A stretch of DNA of 64,000 bases from Proales similis (taxonomy: Eukaryota; Rotifera; Eurotatoria; Ploima; Proalidae): positions 1,984,001 to 2,048,000 of the forward strand of contig JAGVRJ010000001.1 in the NCBI GenBank assembly GCA_019059635.1, in the 5' to 3' direction. Positions 22,541 to 31,404 of the stretch are shown piece after piece. Position 1 is the first letter of the stretch; each line of letters starts with the position of its first letter. The translations under genes and the position numbers were made by a program. The notes below the pieces were generated by a model. The model saw only the letters and a list, made by a program, of their open reading frames with translations. It had not been told where the DNA came from and made no database searches.

Positions 22541-22692
22541 TGATGCGCAAATGTTGCCTTTTATCTGCATATTCGAATAAAGCGCGCATTCGCGCCAGCT
22601 CGCAACAGCCTCTTTTATTCATTTTGTTGCCGGTACACTGGGCTCGGGTTGTTGGCGTTCTTCTCAAGTTTCTCTTTTTCTCTCGTCGCAGA

Positions 22693-23375
22693 ATGAATCA
22701 GTTGGCATTTAAGACCGTTCTGAATGCCGAGTCGAGACTGGTCGGTTCATTCGCTTTGCGCAATTTCAGTTTGGCCAATGCGGCCCGGGCACGTCGCCCA
22801 CCTGAAGAAGAGTACAACAACAACATGTTCAAGACGAGAAAGAAAACGGCCGACCCGTTCGACAGGTTGCTAATCGCCGCATTAGCTTTCCCTCTTAAAG
22901 TCTAAGAGCCTGGTTTGCTTAAGACGCTGGAAATGGAATGCCAAGCTGGCCGAGCCTTACAACGTCAAGGGCGGCGATATTGAATGGACCAAGATGCCCA
23001 TAAACTGTAAGAGACTTTCTTCTTAGGCTCGTCTTGAGTCGCATTTTAACCGTCCTCGAACAGTTCGAGGAGTTCAAATGCCCGGCTACTTAGACAAAGA
23101 AAGCAAACGATTCGTCTACGTCGAGGATATGGTGCCAGAGATTATTGTACCAGATCTGAACGGATTTGAGGTAGCAACTGTGACTCTGGTCTAGTCCAAA
23201 TGCCTTGTTTCTATTCTAAAGTCTGAAGCTCAAGCCCTACGTCTCGTACAATGTGGCCGATGTGAAGACCGATTCGTTCGATGCGCGAAAACTTTATGAA
23301 CAAGCAGTCGAGCCCGAAGTGCTGCTCAGTCTGAAGAGAAAGCAGCAGCAGGACGAGAATGAGAAGCAAAAATGA
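22693..23375 (+). CDS. MRPL41: Mitochondrial ribosomal protein L41
   Basis: Component of the mitochondrial large ribosomal subunit (mL41). Four exons. The N-terminus is basic and Ser/Ala-rich (FALRNFSLANAARARRP), a likely mitochondrial presequence. The conserved C-terminal half reads PGYLDKESKRFVYVEDMVPE, IIVPDLNGFELKPYVSYNV and LYEQAVEPEVL, matching the family signature around [20 protein letters not shown]. Two introns use non-obvious acceptors (TAAGAG and CTGAAG) to stay in frame. It begins 152 bp after the PINCH stop, on the same strand, with a pyrimidine-rich tract and CAG acceptor one base before the ATG, so either a 5' UTR intron or trans-splicing. Confidence 0.88.
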
Positions 23376-23625
23376 ATGAAAGAGACAATAAATTTGTTGA
23401 ATAAAATCGCTCAGGCAAAATCTAGTTGAATGGTAGCGGGAGAGTAGATTAAACATGAGAACGCGAGTAGAGACGCTGGCGGTGGCGATGGCAACTGCTA
23501 TTGCCAGTTCTCGACTCAATTCAACCTGAGGCAGTCTGAACAGTTTTGTTGTTTATTTTCTTTCCGAGCCAATTTCAACACTCTTTGCATAGAAGCATTT
23601 GAATCAAGCATCTTGCCGACGCAAA

Positions 23626-24360
23626 ATGTCCGAGTTGAAGATCGACATCGAGTAAACTGTGTCACGGCCGAGCCGAGCTGGTTTTCTTTAACGTCTCTTT
23701 GAAAACAAGCCGCTATCCGAACATTGACTGCTTCTTTCGTGATCCCAAGGTCTTGAGGGCGCTGCGAAAGCTGCAATTTGTAAGCTGAACAATCACACGC
23801 CTACTAAACAGTGTCGCTTTAAAAGTTCGAACAAATAAATTGATTGCAATTAGATCGACTCGAACGGGAAAATAAACGCTGAGGGCCAGAGACAACTGAA
23901 GAGACTTTTTACTTCTGAGCCAATCGACTCTTCGGGTGCAGAATCAAAGAACACGATACAAACAGGAAAGAAAAAAACACAAAATTCTACTTCAGCTGCT
24001 CAATTAGGCGCCCGGGTATCAAAAGCTGGCAGTCGAAGCAGCAGCAATAGTGAAAGTAGTTCAGCGAATCCTGATGGCGACAACCAGAGCGGCTACGATC
24101 GATCGCAGCTAGGTCTGATCGATGTGGTCAATTTGACTGGAAGCCAGGCCTCTTCTCACGGCCGATCTAGCTCTAGTGAAAATCAGTCGTTCAGATGGAG
24201 CTCATCGACTGGCTCGAGTAGAACGTCGAATTACTCTGGAGAGGAGAAAGAAGGAGCATCAGAACTCAGAACTGAGAGAGAGAGCGTTTTGGAAAAGACG
24301 CAGCCATCATCTCTTCTGACACCAGTTGAGCAGGAACGGCTGATTGAACGATCTGACTAA
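23626..24360 (+). CDS. Unrecognised serine-rich protein with short conserved-looking head
   Basis: Three exons: 23626-23651 (MSELKIDID), about 23711-23779 and from about 23854 to 24360, together about 200 residues. The first 55 residues look folded (RYPNIDCFFRDPKVLRALRK, then LQFIDSNGKINAEGQRQLKR), and the rest is a Ser/Gly/Glu-rich disordered tail ending LLTPVEQERLIERSD*. Splice phases fit (GA|C and TTT|ATC). I do not recognise the head domain. It sits between MRPL41 and the KY-type gene on the same strand, 250 bp after MRPL41. Confidence 0.6.
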
Positions 24361-24765
24361 ACGGAACGGGGAGCAATCAGGCCAAGTCGGATGAGGAAAA
24401 AGGTCTCAAAGCTAAAAATTCTCCGAATCTCTGAAGAATTTGAAATAAAACATTTATCTCACTTGGTTATGTAACGCTGGCTTCATCAAGAGACTGAGCA
24501 GCCAAGGACGCGAGCTTGGAGGTTGGAGGTCGTTTAATAAGCTCCCGTCACCTGATCACAAACATGGAAAAACATTGGCGAGTTCTAATTCTTTTGTCTC
24601 CAACGAACGAATTCAAGCGCATGAATTGAGCGCCGAGTGAAGGCATTTATCAGAAAGAGACGCGAACAGAGATAGAAAGCAACAAAGTGATCGCTCAGGC
24701 TTTTAAAGATTAAACGGCGTCTTCAACAGTTCTTGTTCAATTTCAATTTCAGACCGAACGCTTTG
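24361..24765. other. Intergenic region before KY-type gene
   Basis: About 400 bp with AATAAA near 24444 for the upstream gene. Directly before the downstream ATG lies a pyrimidine-rich CAATTTCAATTTCAG acceptor (24738-24752). Confidence 0.5.
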
Positions 24766-26901
24766 ATGGCTTCTCATTCGATGCCTGCCGCTGAGCTTGA
24801 TCAAGAATGGACGCCAAGAGGACAGCGAAAATTGCTCTCTGCTCATTCAAATGATCGACTGCCGACAATACCAACTGCTCGTTCAACCGTCGATCATACA
24901 AAGTCATACAAATCTAATCCGAACCGGACTAGTTTATTGAATGGAGCTCGTAGCTCGTATGGCACCTCAGCAAATCGTCAGCGGCTTGTCCACCCTCGAA
25001 ATGAAGGAACGGCCAAGAATGATGAGAATGCAGTCGAGCAGCTTCGACAGCGTCTTAATTCGTTAAGATCGTCCAGTGATCGAATTCAGAGAAGCTGCTT
25101 TGGATCGCAACCCAGCAAGCTCATTGGCTGCGTTAATGAGAGTCAGGCCTCTATTGGCAAACCGCCGCTCAGTTCAAGTGAAAAGGCAAAAGGGTGGACC
25201 AGTGCCGGCTCATTGGCTCGCTCGCGTAGAATACCGAATGACCAAGAAAAGGAGAGGCAAACCAGAGAGGAGGACAGCAGCCGGCCGGATCCGAATTTGA
25301 GAGAAAAAGCGAAGCTGAACAGCCGGGCAAAGGTTGACTCGATGATAAGTACACATTCAAGTGATCGATTCAGAAAAAAATTGGAGGCGAACTCTGGGGC
25401 GAGGCGAAGAAAAGAAGGGCTCAAGACCAGAATTAATCATTTGTCAAAGAGGCAAATTCACTCTGAGCGATCTTTTTCGCCGAGTAGTGATAGCGTTGGG
25501 CCTGCGGCCGAGCCTACACTGGACTCAGGGATCGGATCTGGCTATATCAAAAGAGCGGTCGAAGCTCGAGCTGATAAACAAGAGAGCCGTGTCCAATCAG
25601 AATTGGTCGACGCGTGGCTGAACAAGATCGAATACCTGCAAGGAATCGACGAGTTGAGCAACTATCTGCTGTCAGGCGATCGTAGGCGCTTCTCGTCTCT
25701 GCTCGAATTGGTAGAATATCTGAAACGGGCGCCAGTCTCGAGCGAATTAGAGAAGGCTTGGGCTGTGTTCTATTGGGTGGCTCACAATATTCGGTACGCT
25801 TTCAAGCAGTATTTGAACAAGGTATCGGTTGACAACAGTGTGGAAGCATTGCTGAGGACAGGCCTTTCAGTTTGCGAGGGCTTCGCTCGTCTATACGAGC
25901 ATTTGGCCGTACAGGCGTACAGCCTTGAGTGTCACAAGGTGAGCGGCCACTCCAAAGGCTACGGCTTCAGCTATGGCCAACAAACTCGGGCAGATCACGC
26001 TTGGAACGTGGTCAAAATCGATGGAGCATGGCAATATGTGGACAGCACCTGGGGCGCGGGCAGTGCCATCCAAGGAAAAAATGTGCAAAAGTTCAATCCT
26101 TATTATTTCATCACGCCTGCGTTCATATTCGCTTTGGCTCATTACAACCAAGAATGGCAGTTACAGGCGATAAAGTTCAGCAAAAAAGAGTTCGACTTGC
26201 TGCCAAATATACGCCCGAGCTTTTTCGCTCACGGACTCGTGTTCAATGATTCGCACATGATGAACAACTATTTGATCGAACTTGACACCTATCCGGGCAT
26301 GGTGCAACTCAACATACGCAAAGACGTTGAGCTGATGGCAAATTTATTCGATTCGAATGACGTCAAATTGGACGAATTTGTCCAAGTTCAAATCGACAGG
26401 AGCTCACGTACCGCCTGCATATTTGTGACAACTCCCAGGAAGAACGTCGCTTACAAACTGAGAGTGTTTGGCAAGACGAGCAAGAATTCCGACTCTTACG
26501 AAGGAATGGCCGATTTCATGGTGAAACGTATCAGCGACCGAGCGCCAGTGAGTCTGTTCAAAGCATGTCTCACGTCGAGCGAAGGCGAGATCAAGTCAAT
26601 CGAACCTCTTTCAAAGTTGATCGTCACCCGAGACGAGTCATTAGAAATCAAGTTCTTGCTACAGCCAGATAATTACATGATGGCCACTCTCAGCCGAATG
26701 GAGTCGAAAGGCAAGTCAGTTTCTAAGCGAAAGGTCACCGATGGGACCGAATGGTCTGTAACACAAGCAAATGACCAACGAGTGGGCAATTTGCGCGTAA
26801 TCTTGGCCCAAAAGGGCAGGTACAAGCTGTGGCTATTAAAGTCGAAGTCAGAGCTCGGCATCTATTCTAGCTTCGAGCATCTGCTAATCGAGAGGCAATG
26901 A
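24766..26901 (+). CDS. KY-like: Kyphoscoliosis-type transglutaminase-like protein
   Basis: Kyphoscoliosis peptidase family (transglutaminase-like fold), in vertebrates a sarcomere/cytoskeleton-associated protein. Single coding exon of 711 residues. Residues 1-270 are disordered, basic and Ser/Arg-rich. A helical pair (residues about 275-330) precedes the transglutaminase-like core with the expected triad: Cys370 in GLSVCEGFARLYEHL, His411 in RADHAWNVVKIDG, and Asp426 in WQYVDSTWGAG. C-terminal beta-rich modules (FNPYYFITPAFIFALAHY, then HLVFNDSH-like, to about residue 700) follow the family layout. A CAG acceptor 13 bp before ATG 24766 favours this start over the in-frame TTG further upstream. 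The intact triad suggests possible catalytic activity, though KY proteins may act mainly as scaffolds. Confidence 0.85.
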   Translation: MASHSMPAAELDQEWTPRGQRKLLSAHSNDRLPTIPTARSTVDHTKSYKSNPNRTSLLNGARSSYGTSANRQRLVHPRNEGTAKNDENAVEQLRQRLNSLRSSSDRIQRSCFGSQPSKLIGCVNESQASIGKPPLSSSEKAKGWTSAGSLARSRRIPNDQEKERQTREEDSSRPDPNLREKAKLNSRAKVDSMISTHSSDRFRKKLEANSGARRRKEGLKTRINHLSKRQIHSERSFSPSSDSVGPAAEPTLDSGIGSGYIKRAVEARADKQESRVQSELVDAWLNKIEYLQGIDELSNYLLSGDRRRFSSLLELVEYLKRAPVSSELEKAWAVFYWVAHNIRYAFKQYLNKVSVDNSVEALLRTGLSVCEGFARLYEHLAVQAYSLECHKVSGHSKGYGFSYGQQTRADHAWNVVKIDGAWQYVDSTWGAGSAIQGKNVQKFNPYYFITPAFIFALAHYNQEWQLQAIKFSKKEFDLLPNIRPSFFAHGLVFNDSHMMNNYLIELDTYPGMVQLNIRKDVELMANLFDSNDVKLDEFVQVQIDRSSRTACIFVTTPRKNVAYKLRVFGKTSKNSDSYEGMADFMVKRISDRAPVSLFKACLTSSEGEIKSIEPLSKLIVTRDESLEIKFLLQPDNYMMATLSRMESKGKSVSKRKVTDGTEWSVTQANDQRVGNLRVILAQKGRYKLWLLKSKSELGIYSSFEHLLIERQ

Positions 26902-27574
26902 CAAGTGAGTAGTAAATGGAGAGTTTTGCCATTCAATTTACATTCAATTTCAATTTACAAATGCAGTGATTGCTGTTTGAGTGCCAGTGTGTGTTTATAA
27001 TTAGACGCGAGACAGCGAATTTTACTTTATTAATAAAGCTCTCAAACAAAAAGGAATAGAGAAATAGAAGTAGAGAGGGAGAGAGAAAAAAAAGAGCTGA
27101 AATTGCGACGAGCGAGTTTTGATTCGAATTTGGAGCGAACGTCAAGAATTTGAGGCGAACGACAAGAATTTGAAGCGAACGAAAAGAATACTAGGCGGTC
27201 TTACATGGTGACTGCCAAATGTACACTGACCACGCAGATGGGCGAAACGGTCAGGCCGACAGTCGGGGCATGTCGACAGAAATCGCAGGCTGAGTGGCAA
27301 TAATTTTTCCAAGCAGATGAAAAGGTCGCTTCGCCTTGAGATGGAGTCATAAAGGAGAACGGAAGCGGTCGAACGGAGCAACGCTGCTCTCGGCCGTTGT
27401 TTCAATTTCGTTTTGTGACTTTTATTTTTCAATTATTTTGCCTTGATTGCACGAGCATATGCGCATTGATTCGTAGATGCAAATGACGAAGATTTGGGTG
27501 ATGTGACATTGTTGATGGTGAAATAGATTATATATATATTCAAGTTAAAGTTCAATTGGGTGCTAGAATTGAGC
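26902..27574. other. Convergent intergenic region, KY-like / TBL1
   Basis: 3' UTRs of the plus-strand KY-like gene and minus-strand TBL1 face each other here. It contains three near-copies of an 18-nt GAATTTGGAGCGAACGTC-like unit at about 27124-27190. No coding exon is recognised. Confidence 0.45.
27124..27190. repeat. Short imperfect tandem repeat (GAATTTGAGGCGAACG-type)
   Basis: Three to four imperfect units of roughly 18 nt built on GAATTTG-A-GCGAACG-CAA, located between two convergent genes. Non-coding. Confidence 0.65.
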
Positions 27575-30459
27575 TCAAAGACGTCGCAAATCGAGTACGC
27601 AGACCTTGAATGAGAAGAATGATCGTTGACATGATGTCGCGATTGAGTGAGAAAGAACAAGAATTACAGTTCCGTCGGCGGCGCTAGCGCCCACTTTGTC
27701 TCCTCGGTGGTTCCAGCAGACTTCGAATATGCCGCCAGAGCCGCGGTAAACGTGCACCAGCTCGCCGCTCTAATTTTGCCAAGTCGACTTAGGACACGAT
27801 CTGAAGCGAGATAGAGAATCGTGACGCTTACCGACGTGTTCCAGATGTTCACGCACTTGTCGAATGAGCCGGTCGCCAAGTATTTGCCGTCGGGGCTGAA
27901 CGCAACCGAATAGACTGGTTCTGTATGTTTGCCTAGAGTGTGCAGACAGTGGCCGCGCTCGACATCCCAGAGACGCACAGTCGAGTCGAAGCTGGCACTG
28001 GCCAGCACGAGCGGAGCGTTCGGGTTGGCTGTGGACGCGCCGGTCGGACTCCACTTGATCGTGTAAATCTCCTTCGAATGCGCCTGAAGGTTGTGTATGC
28101 AATTGTCTTGTTTCAAAGACCAAATTTTGAGCGTCATGTCGTCAGAGCACGAGGCGAGCAGGCTGCCACTAGGGTCCCATTTGATTGCGTTCACTTCGTT
28201 GTGGTGGCCCTGGAACGTTTTAATTGGCACATTGCTGCCCAGGCGGCAGACGTGAATCTTCTGATCTGTGCTGCAGGATGCGAAACTCGTGTCGTCTTGC
28301 CAGTCAACGTCTAGAGCCGGCGCCGTATGAAATGAGAACTGCTGCTGACACGTTCCGGACTGGGCGTCCCAAATGATTGTGGTCTGTTTGAAGAAATTTA
28401 AAAGACAATTAGGCCGACAAGTCGATTGTGAGTGCACGGTAACCATGAACACGGGCATAAATCGAATCGAAATTCGAATTGAAACGATTCGTTTCGGTTT
28501 GCTATCAAAAATGGATTTGCACTCTAAACTCAATCAGCCGAAATGGCACACGGCCAAGCTCAAGGTTTGGGCCTATTTGGACGCCAACAGTCTGGATGTG
28601 CTGTTGGCCTGTTTGGACCCGCTGGAGACGAATGAAACAAAACGATTCGAGTCGTTCGCTCGCCTAATCGCCGCTCAACTCGGCCTCGACCACAACGACC
28701 AGCTCGATCTCGTACTAATCGATCAATTCTATTACCTAGTTCGATTCGCTCTGACACAAGAGTACAACAAGCAGCAAATAAGCGCTCTGATCATTTTGCT
28801 CAAGCAGACACATGCGATTGCGATCGAGACCTCGTTCGGCAACCTGGAGCACACGTTCGGCTATTTTCGCCGTCAGCTCTTGACATACGCAACGCATCGG
28901 CCGCCGTTCAGTCTGGGCCTATTCTCGCCCGAACAAGTCGAACAAGTGCTAGCCTACTTCCAGGACACATTTTTCAAGTCGTTTAAGCTTCACAAAGCAG
29001 CGTTCACTCCGGCCGCTCGGCTAGAACTGAGCATCAGCTACGTCAACCAGCCGATCGAGGAGCCCGAACAAGAGAGCAGCGAAACGCGTGAAGGAGAGGT
29101 AACTCGCCCGCTCGTGGCCTTGGTGTCTGAATCGACTAAATTTTGGCAATTTAGAAGAGTCCTGTTGAGATTGAAGAGGAAAAAGGCAATTTGGATGCGG
29201 AGGAGCAAACAAAACAGGAAACGAAAGATGATGAACTGCGCGAGTTCATTCGCTCTTATCTAACGCAGCGCTTGGACAAGGCCAAGTCGGAGCTGAGCGC
29301 TGAGCTGGGCAACATAAAAATCGAATGAAAAAAAAAACTGAATTTCTCACCTTATCGACGCCGGCGCTTAAAATAAAATTTCCCTTCTTGTTCCATTTGA
29401 GAGCGAATATGGGACCCTTGTGCTGGCCCAGAGTGCTTTTCAGCGTTCCGTTCGTGGTCCATATACGAGCGTAGCCGTCGTACGAGCCGGTGGCGAGCAT
29501 GTTTCCGCTCGGCTTTCGGGGCGTGATTAGTTTACTGATTGGCGATGGTCACTTTGGCTACTTACGTCCCAGTCTAGAGAGGTAACGTCCTTGTTACTAG
29601 GCACACTGGACTCGCCTTTCGGAATGCAATGACGCAGCAAGAGCGGCTGCTTGGCCGACTCGACCGTGTTCAAGTTCCAGATGCGGGCGGTCGAGTCGCC
29701 TGAGCCAGAGGCGAGCAAGTCCTGCATCGGATTCCACGCGCAGATGAACACCTCTGACTCGTGTCCGCTCAGGACTGTCACTCGTCCGTTGGGTATTTCA
29801 ATTGAGTTGAGCGGCGGCAGACTGGCCACGTACTGCTGCTGTTGTTGAAGATATGCGACGCGTTCCATTTCGATTTGCTGATCGGTGATCATTTTGTTTT
29901 CGAGCGTGACGGCCGCCGAGTCGACAGCGGCCGGAAACGATTCATGCGGCAGATGATGAGCGCCGTTCGCAAGCGCCATCGACTGCAAACTGTTCGGCTT
30001 GGGGTCAAACTCGTCTGTTTTGTGCTCTACGTGGCCGTTGTTGCGGTTGTTGATTTCGCCGATCGCCGGCGCGGCAGAGTTGACAGTCGGCGCGGTGTCT
30101 GTCGAAGGTGCGAGCTCGTTGCCGTTCGTTTTGCCGGCGGTCTTGAACGTGGCCTCGGTGGAAAGCTTGGCGAGCTCCTGGCGCTTGCTCTCGATCACTT
30201 CGGGCATCACGGCGTCGATGAGCGAAAGCGGGTCGATTAGCCGCTCGGTTCCGTCGTCGGCCAGACTGATCTCGGCTTCGGTGAACTGCAGGCCTTTCTG
30301 GATCAGAGTAAGAAGGGCGGCCGGTGGCACCATCGTGCCGTTTATGTTCGTCCGGTTTATGTGACTCTCTACACCGAACACGTACGCCGAGTGAACGAAG
30401 CCGGACTCTTGCAGATAGCGGTAAATTAAATAGTTGACCTCATCGCTGCTGAAGCTCAT
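27575..30459 (-). CDS. TBL1XR1: TBL1/TBL1XR1 (ebi) LisH-WD40 co-repressor exchange factor
   Basis: Subunit of NCoR/SMRT-HDAC3 complexes that also recruits proteasome machinery; nuclear. Exon 1 (30459-29576) encodes the LisH motif ([20 protein letters not shown]), the F-box-like segment, a low-complexity linker and the first WD blade. Exon 2 (about 29503-29351) gives [13 protein letters not shown] and [18 protein letters not shown]. After a 967-nt intron, the remaining exons (28383 leftwards) encode SAPALDVDW-type, [71 protein letters not shown] and the last blade GGIFEVCWN, ending CVLDLRRL*. Blade sequences are nearly identical to vertebrate TBL1 proteins. The large intron hosts an antisense ciliary gene. 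Confidence 0.95.
28446..29328 (+). CDS. CFAP119: CFAP119-like (CCDC189) ciliary protein nested in TBL1 intron
   Basis: Lies wholly within the third-exon-side intron of TBL1 (28384-29350), on the opposite strand. Two exons: about 28446-29098, then 29153-29328, joined GGAGAG|AAGAGT. About 275 residues. Family blocks are [59 protein letters not shown] and the signature [20 protein letters not shown], matching RPPFS..[24 protein letters not shown] of vertebrate CFAP119. The C-terminal tail is charged ([20 protein letters not shown]). The stop at 29328 is 22 bp from the TBL1 acceptor. Start may instead be Met at 28510. Role in sperm flagellum or motile cilia is inferred from the family. Confidence 0.78.
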
Positions 30460-31404
30460 TGTTTCGAAAGAGGCTCGTTTGCTGCTCTGTTGCTTGTCAG
30501 TTCCTCGGTTCTCATGCGATGATTCTCATGCGATATCTAGAAGTGGAGGCGAACTCTATTCTTCAGACGAGCCCAAACCAGTGGCCAGTGTTCAAGTTCG
30601 ATCTACACATGCATGCACAAGAGAAGACATTAAGGCGTCGTCCAACCAGAATGTTCAACCCGTTCGCACACTCACGCACTCATGCACTCCTCTTCTCGTT
30701 CTCTCTCTTCTTCTTCTCTTCATACGGCCCGTGTGCAATAGACGACGATCGAAATGTCCAGCATCCTGTCTTGACTCATCGACTCGTTGCCCATCACTCT
30801 AGACCAACGCCAACAGACCAGACCGCTCAGACCAGGCCGACAGCGAGCAAAACGGCGGCCAGGATCTTGTCAATTTGCTTCTGACCTCGAATTCGCACGG
30901 CGCCATGTCTTCCTATTTGCCGCATGTTGGCCCTTCGTTTGCCGGATTAATTATGTTAATAGGCTCCGGTCAAATCGATCGGGAGACACGTGAGTCTGGT
31001 TTAGCACAAATGCACGCCTTCATATGCCCTAAGCACTCACACGCACACCTTTTCAGTGAGAGAGAGAGAGAGAGGCTTGGGTTCCGGCCAGCAATTTTCT
31101 CTTCGCTCTCTTCCGGGCCAATTTTGAATCATTCTCAACCTCTCATTCTCTCACTTGCTATCGTCTGGTGGGCAAATTAACTCTTCAAGTGACATTTTGA
31201 TTTGCGTTTATTGATTAGCCGAGAGAGAGAGGGAGCGCGATATAAATAAGAGCGACCAAGAGATAGGAATGAGGACACGAAACAGACGGAATGAAACAAA
31301 AAGACGGTTCAAATGAATTGTTTGGCTTCATGCAAATCTTTGCGGATTTGAACAGGGAGAGAGAGAGAGTGGTTACTAAATTAGACTGGAAAATGGTGTT
31401 TGGC
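30460..31404. other. Intergenic region between TBL1 and STT3B
   Basis: 945 bp: TBL1 5' flank and STT3B 3' UTR. Overlapping plus-strand open stretches (30434-31180) look like chance frames; one begins MSSYLPHVGPSFAGLIMLIG at 30904 and ends at a GTGAGT donor but has no convincing downstream exon. GA runs near 31055-31075 and 31356. Confidence 0.4.

Noticed and set aside
24733-24768. Upstream non-ATG (TTG) start for the KY-like protein, giving a longer N-terminus
   Set aside because: The extra codons cover a polypyrimidine-CAG acceptor, so they are probably intronic or leader-spliced; ATG 24766 is preferred.
29842-30364. Plus-strand ORFs antisense to TBL1 exon 1
   Set aside because: Shadows of a strongly conserved minus-strand exon; no independent coding signal.
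30904-31200. Possible plus-strand gene starting MSSYLPHVGPSFAGLIMLIG with a GTGAGT donor
   Set aside because: Downstream acceptors lead into GA-repeat sequence and quick stops; no domain or homology.
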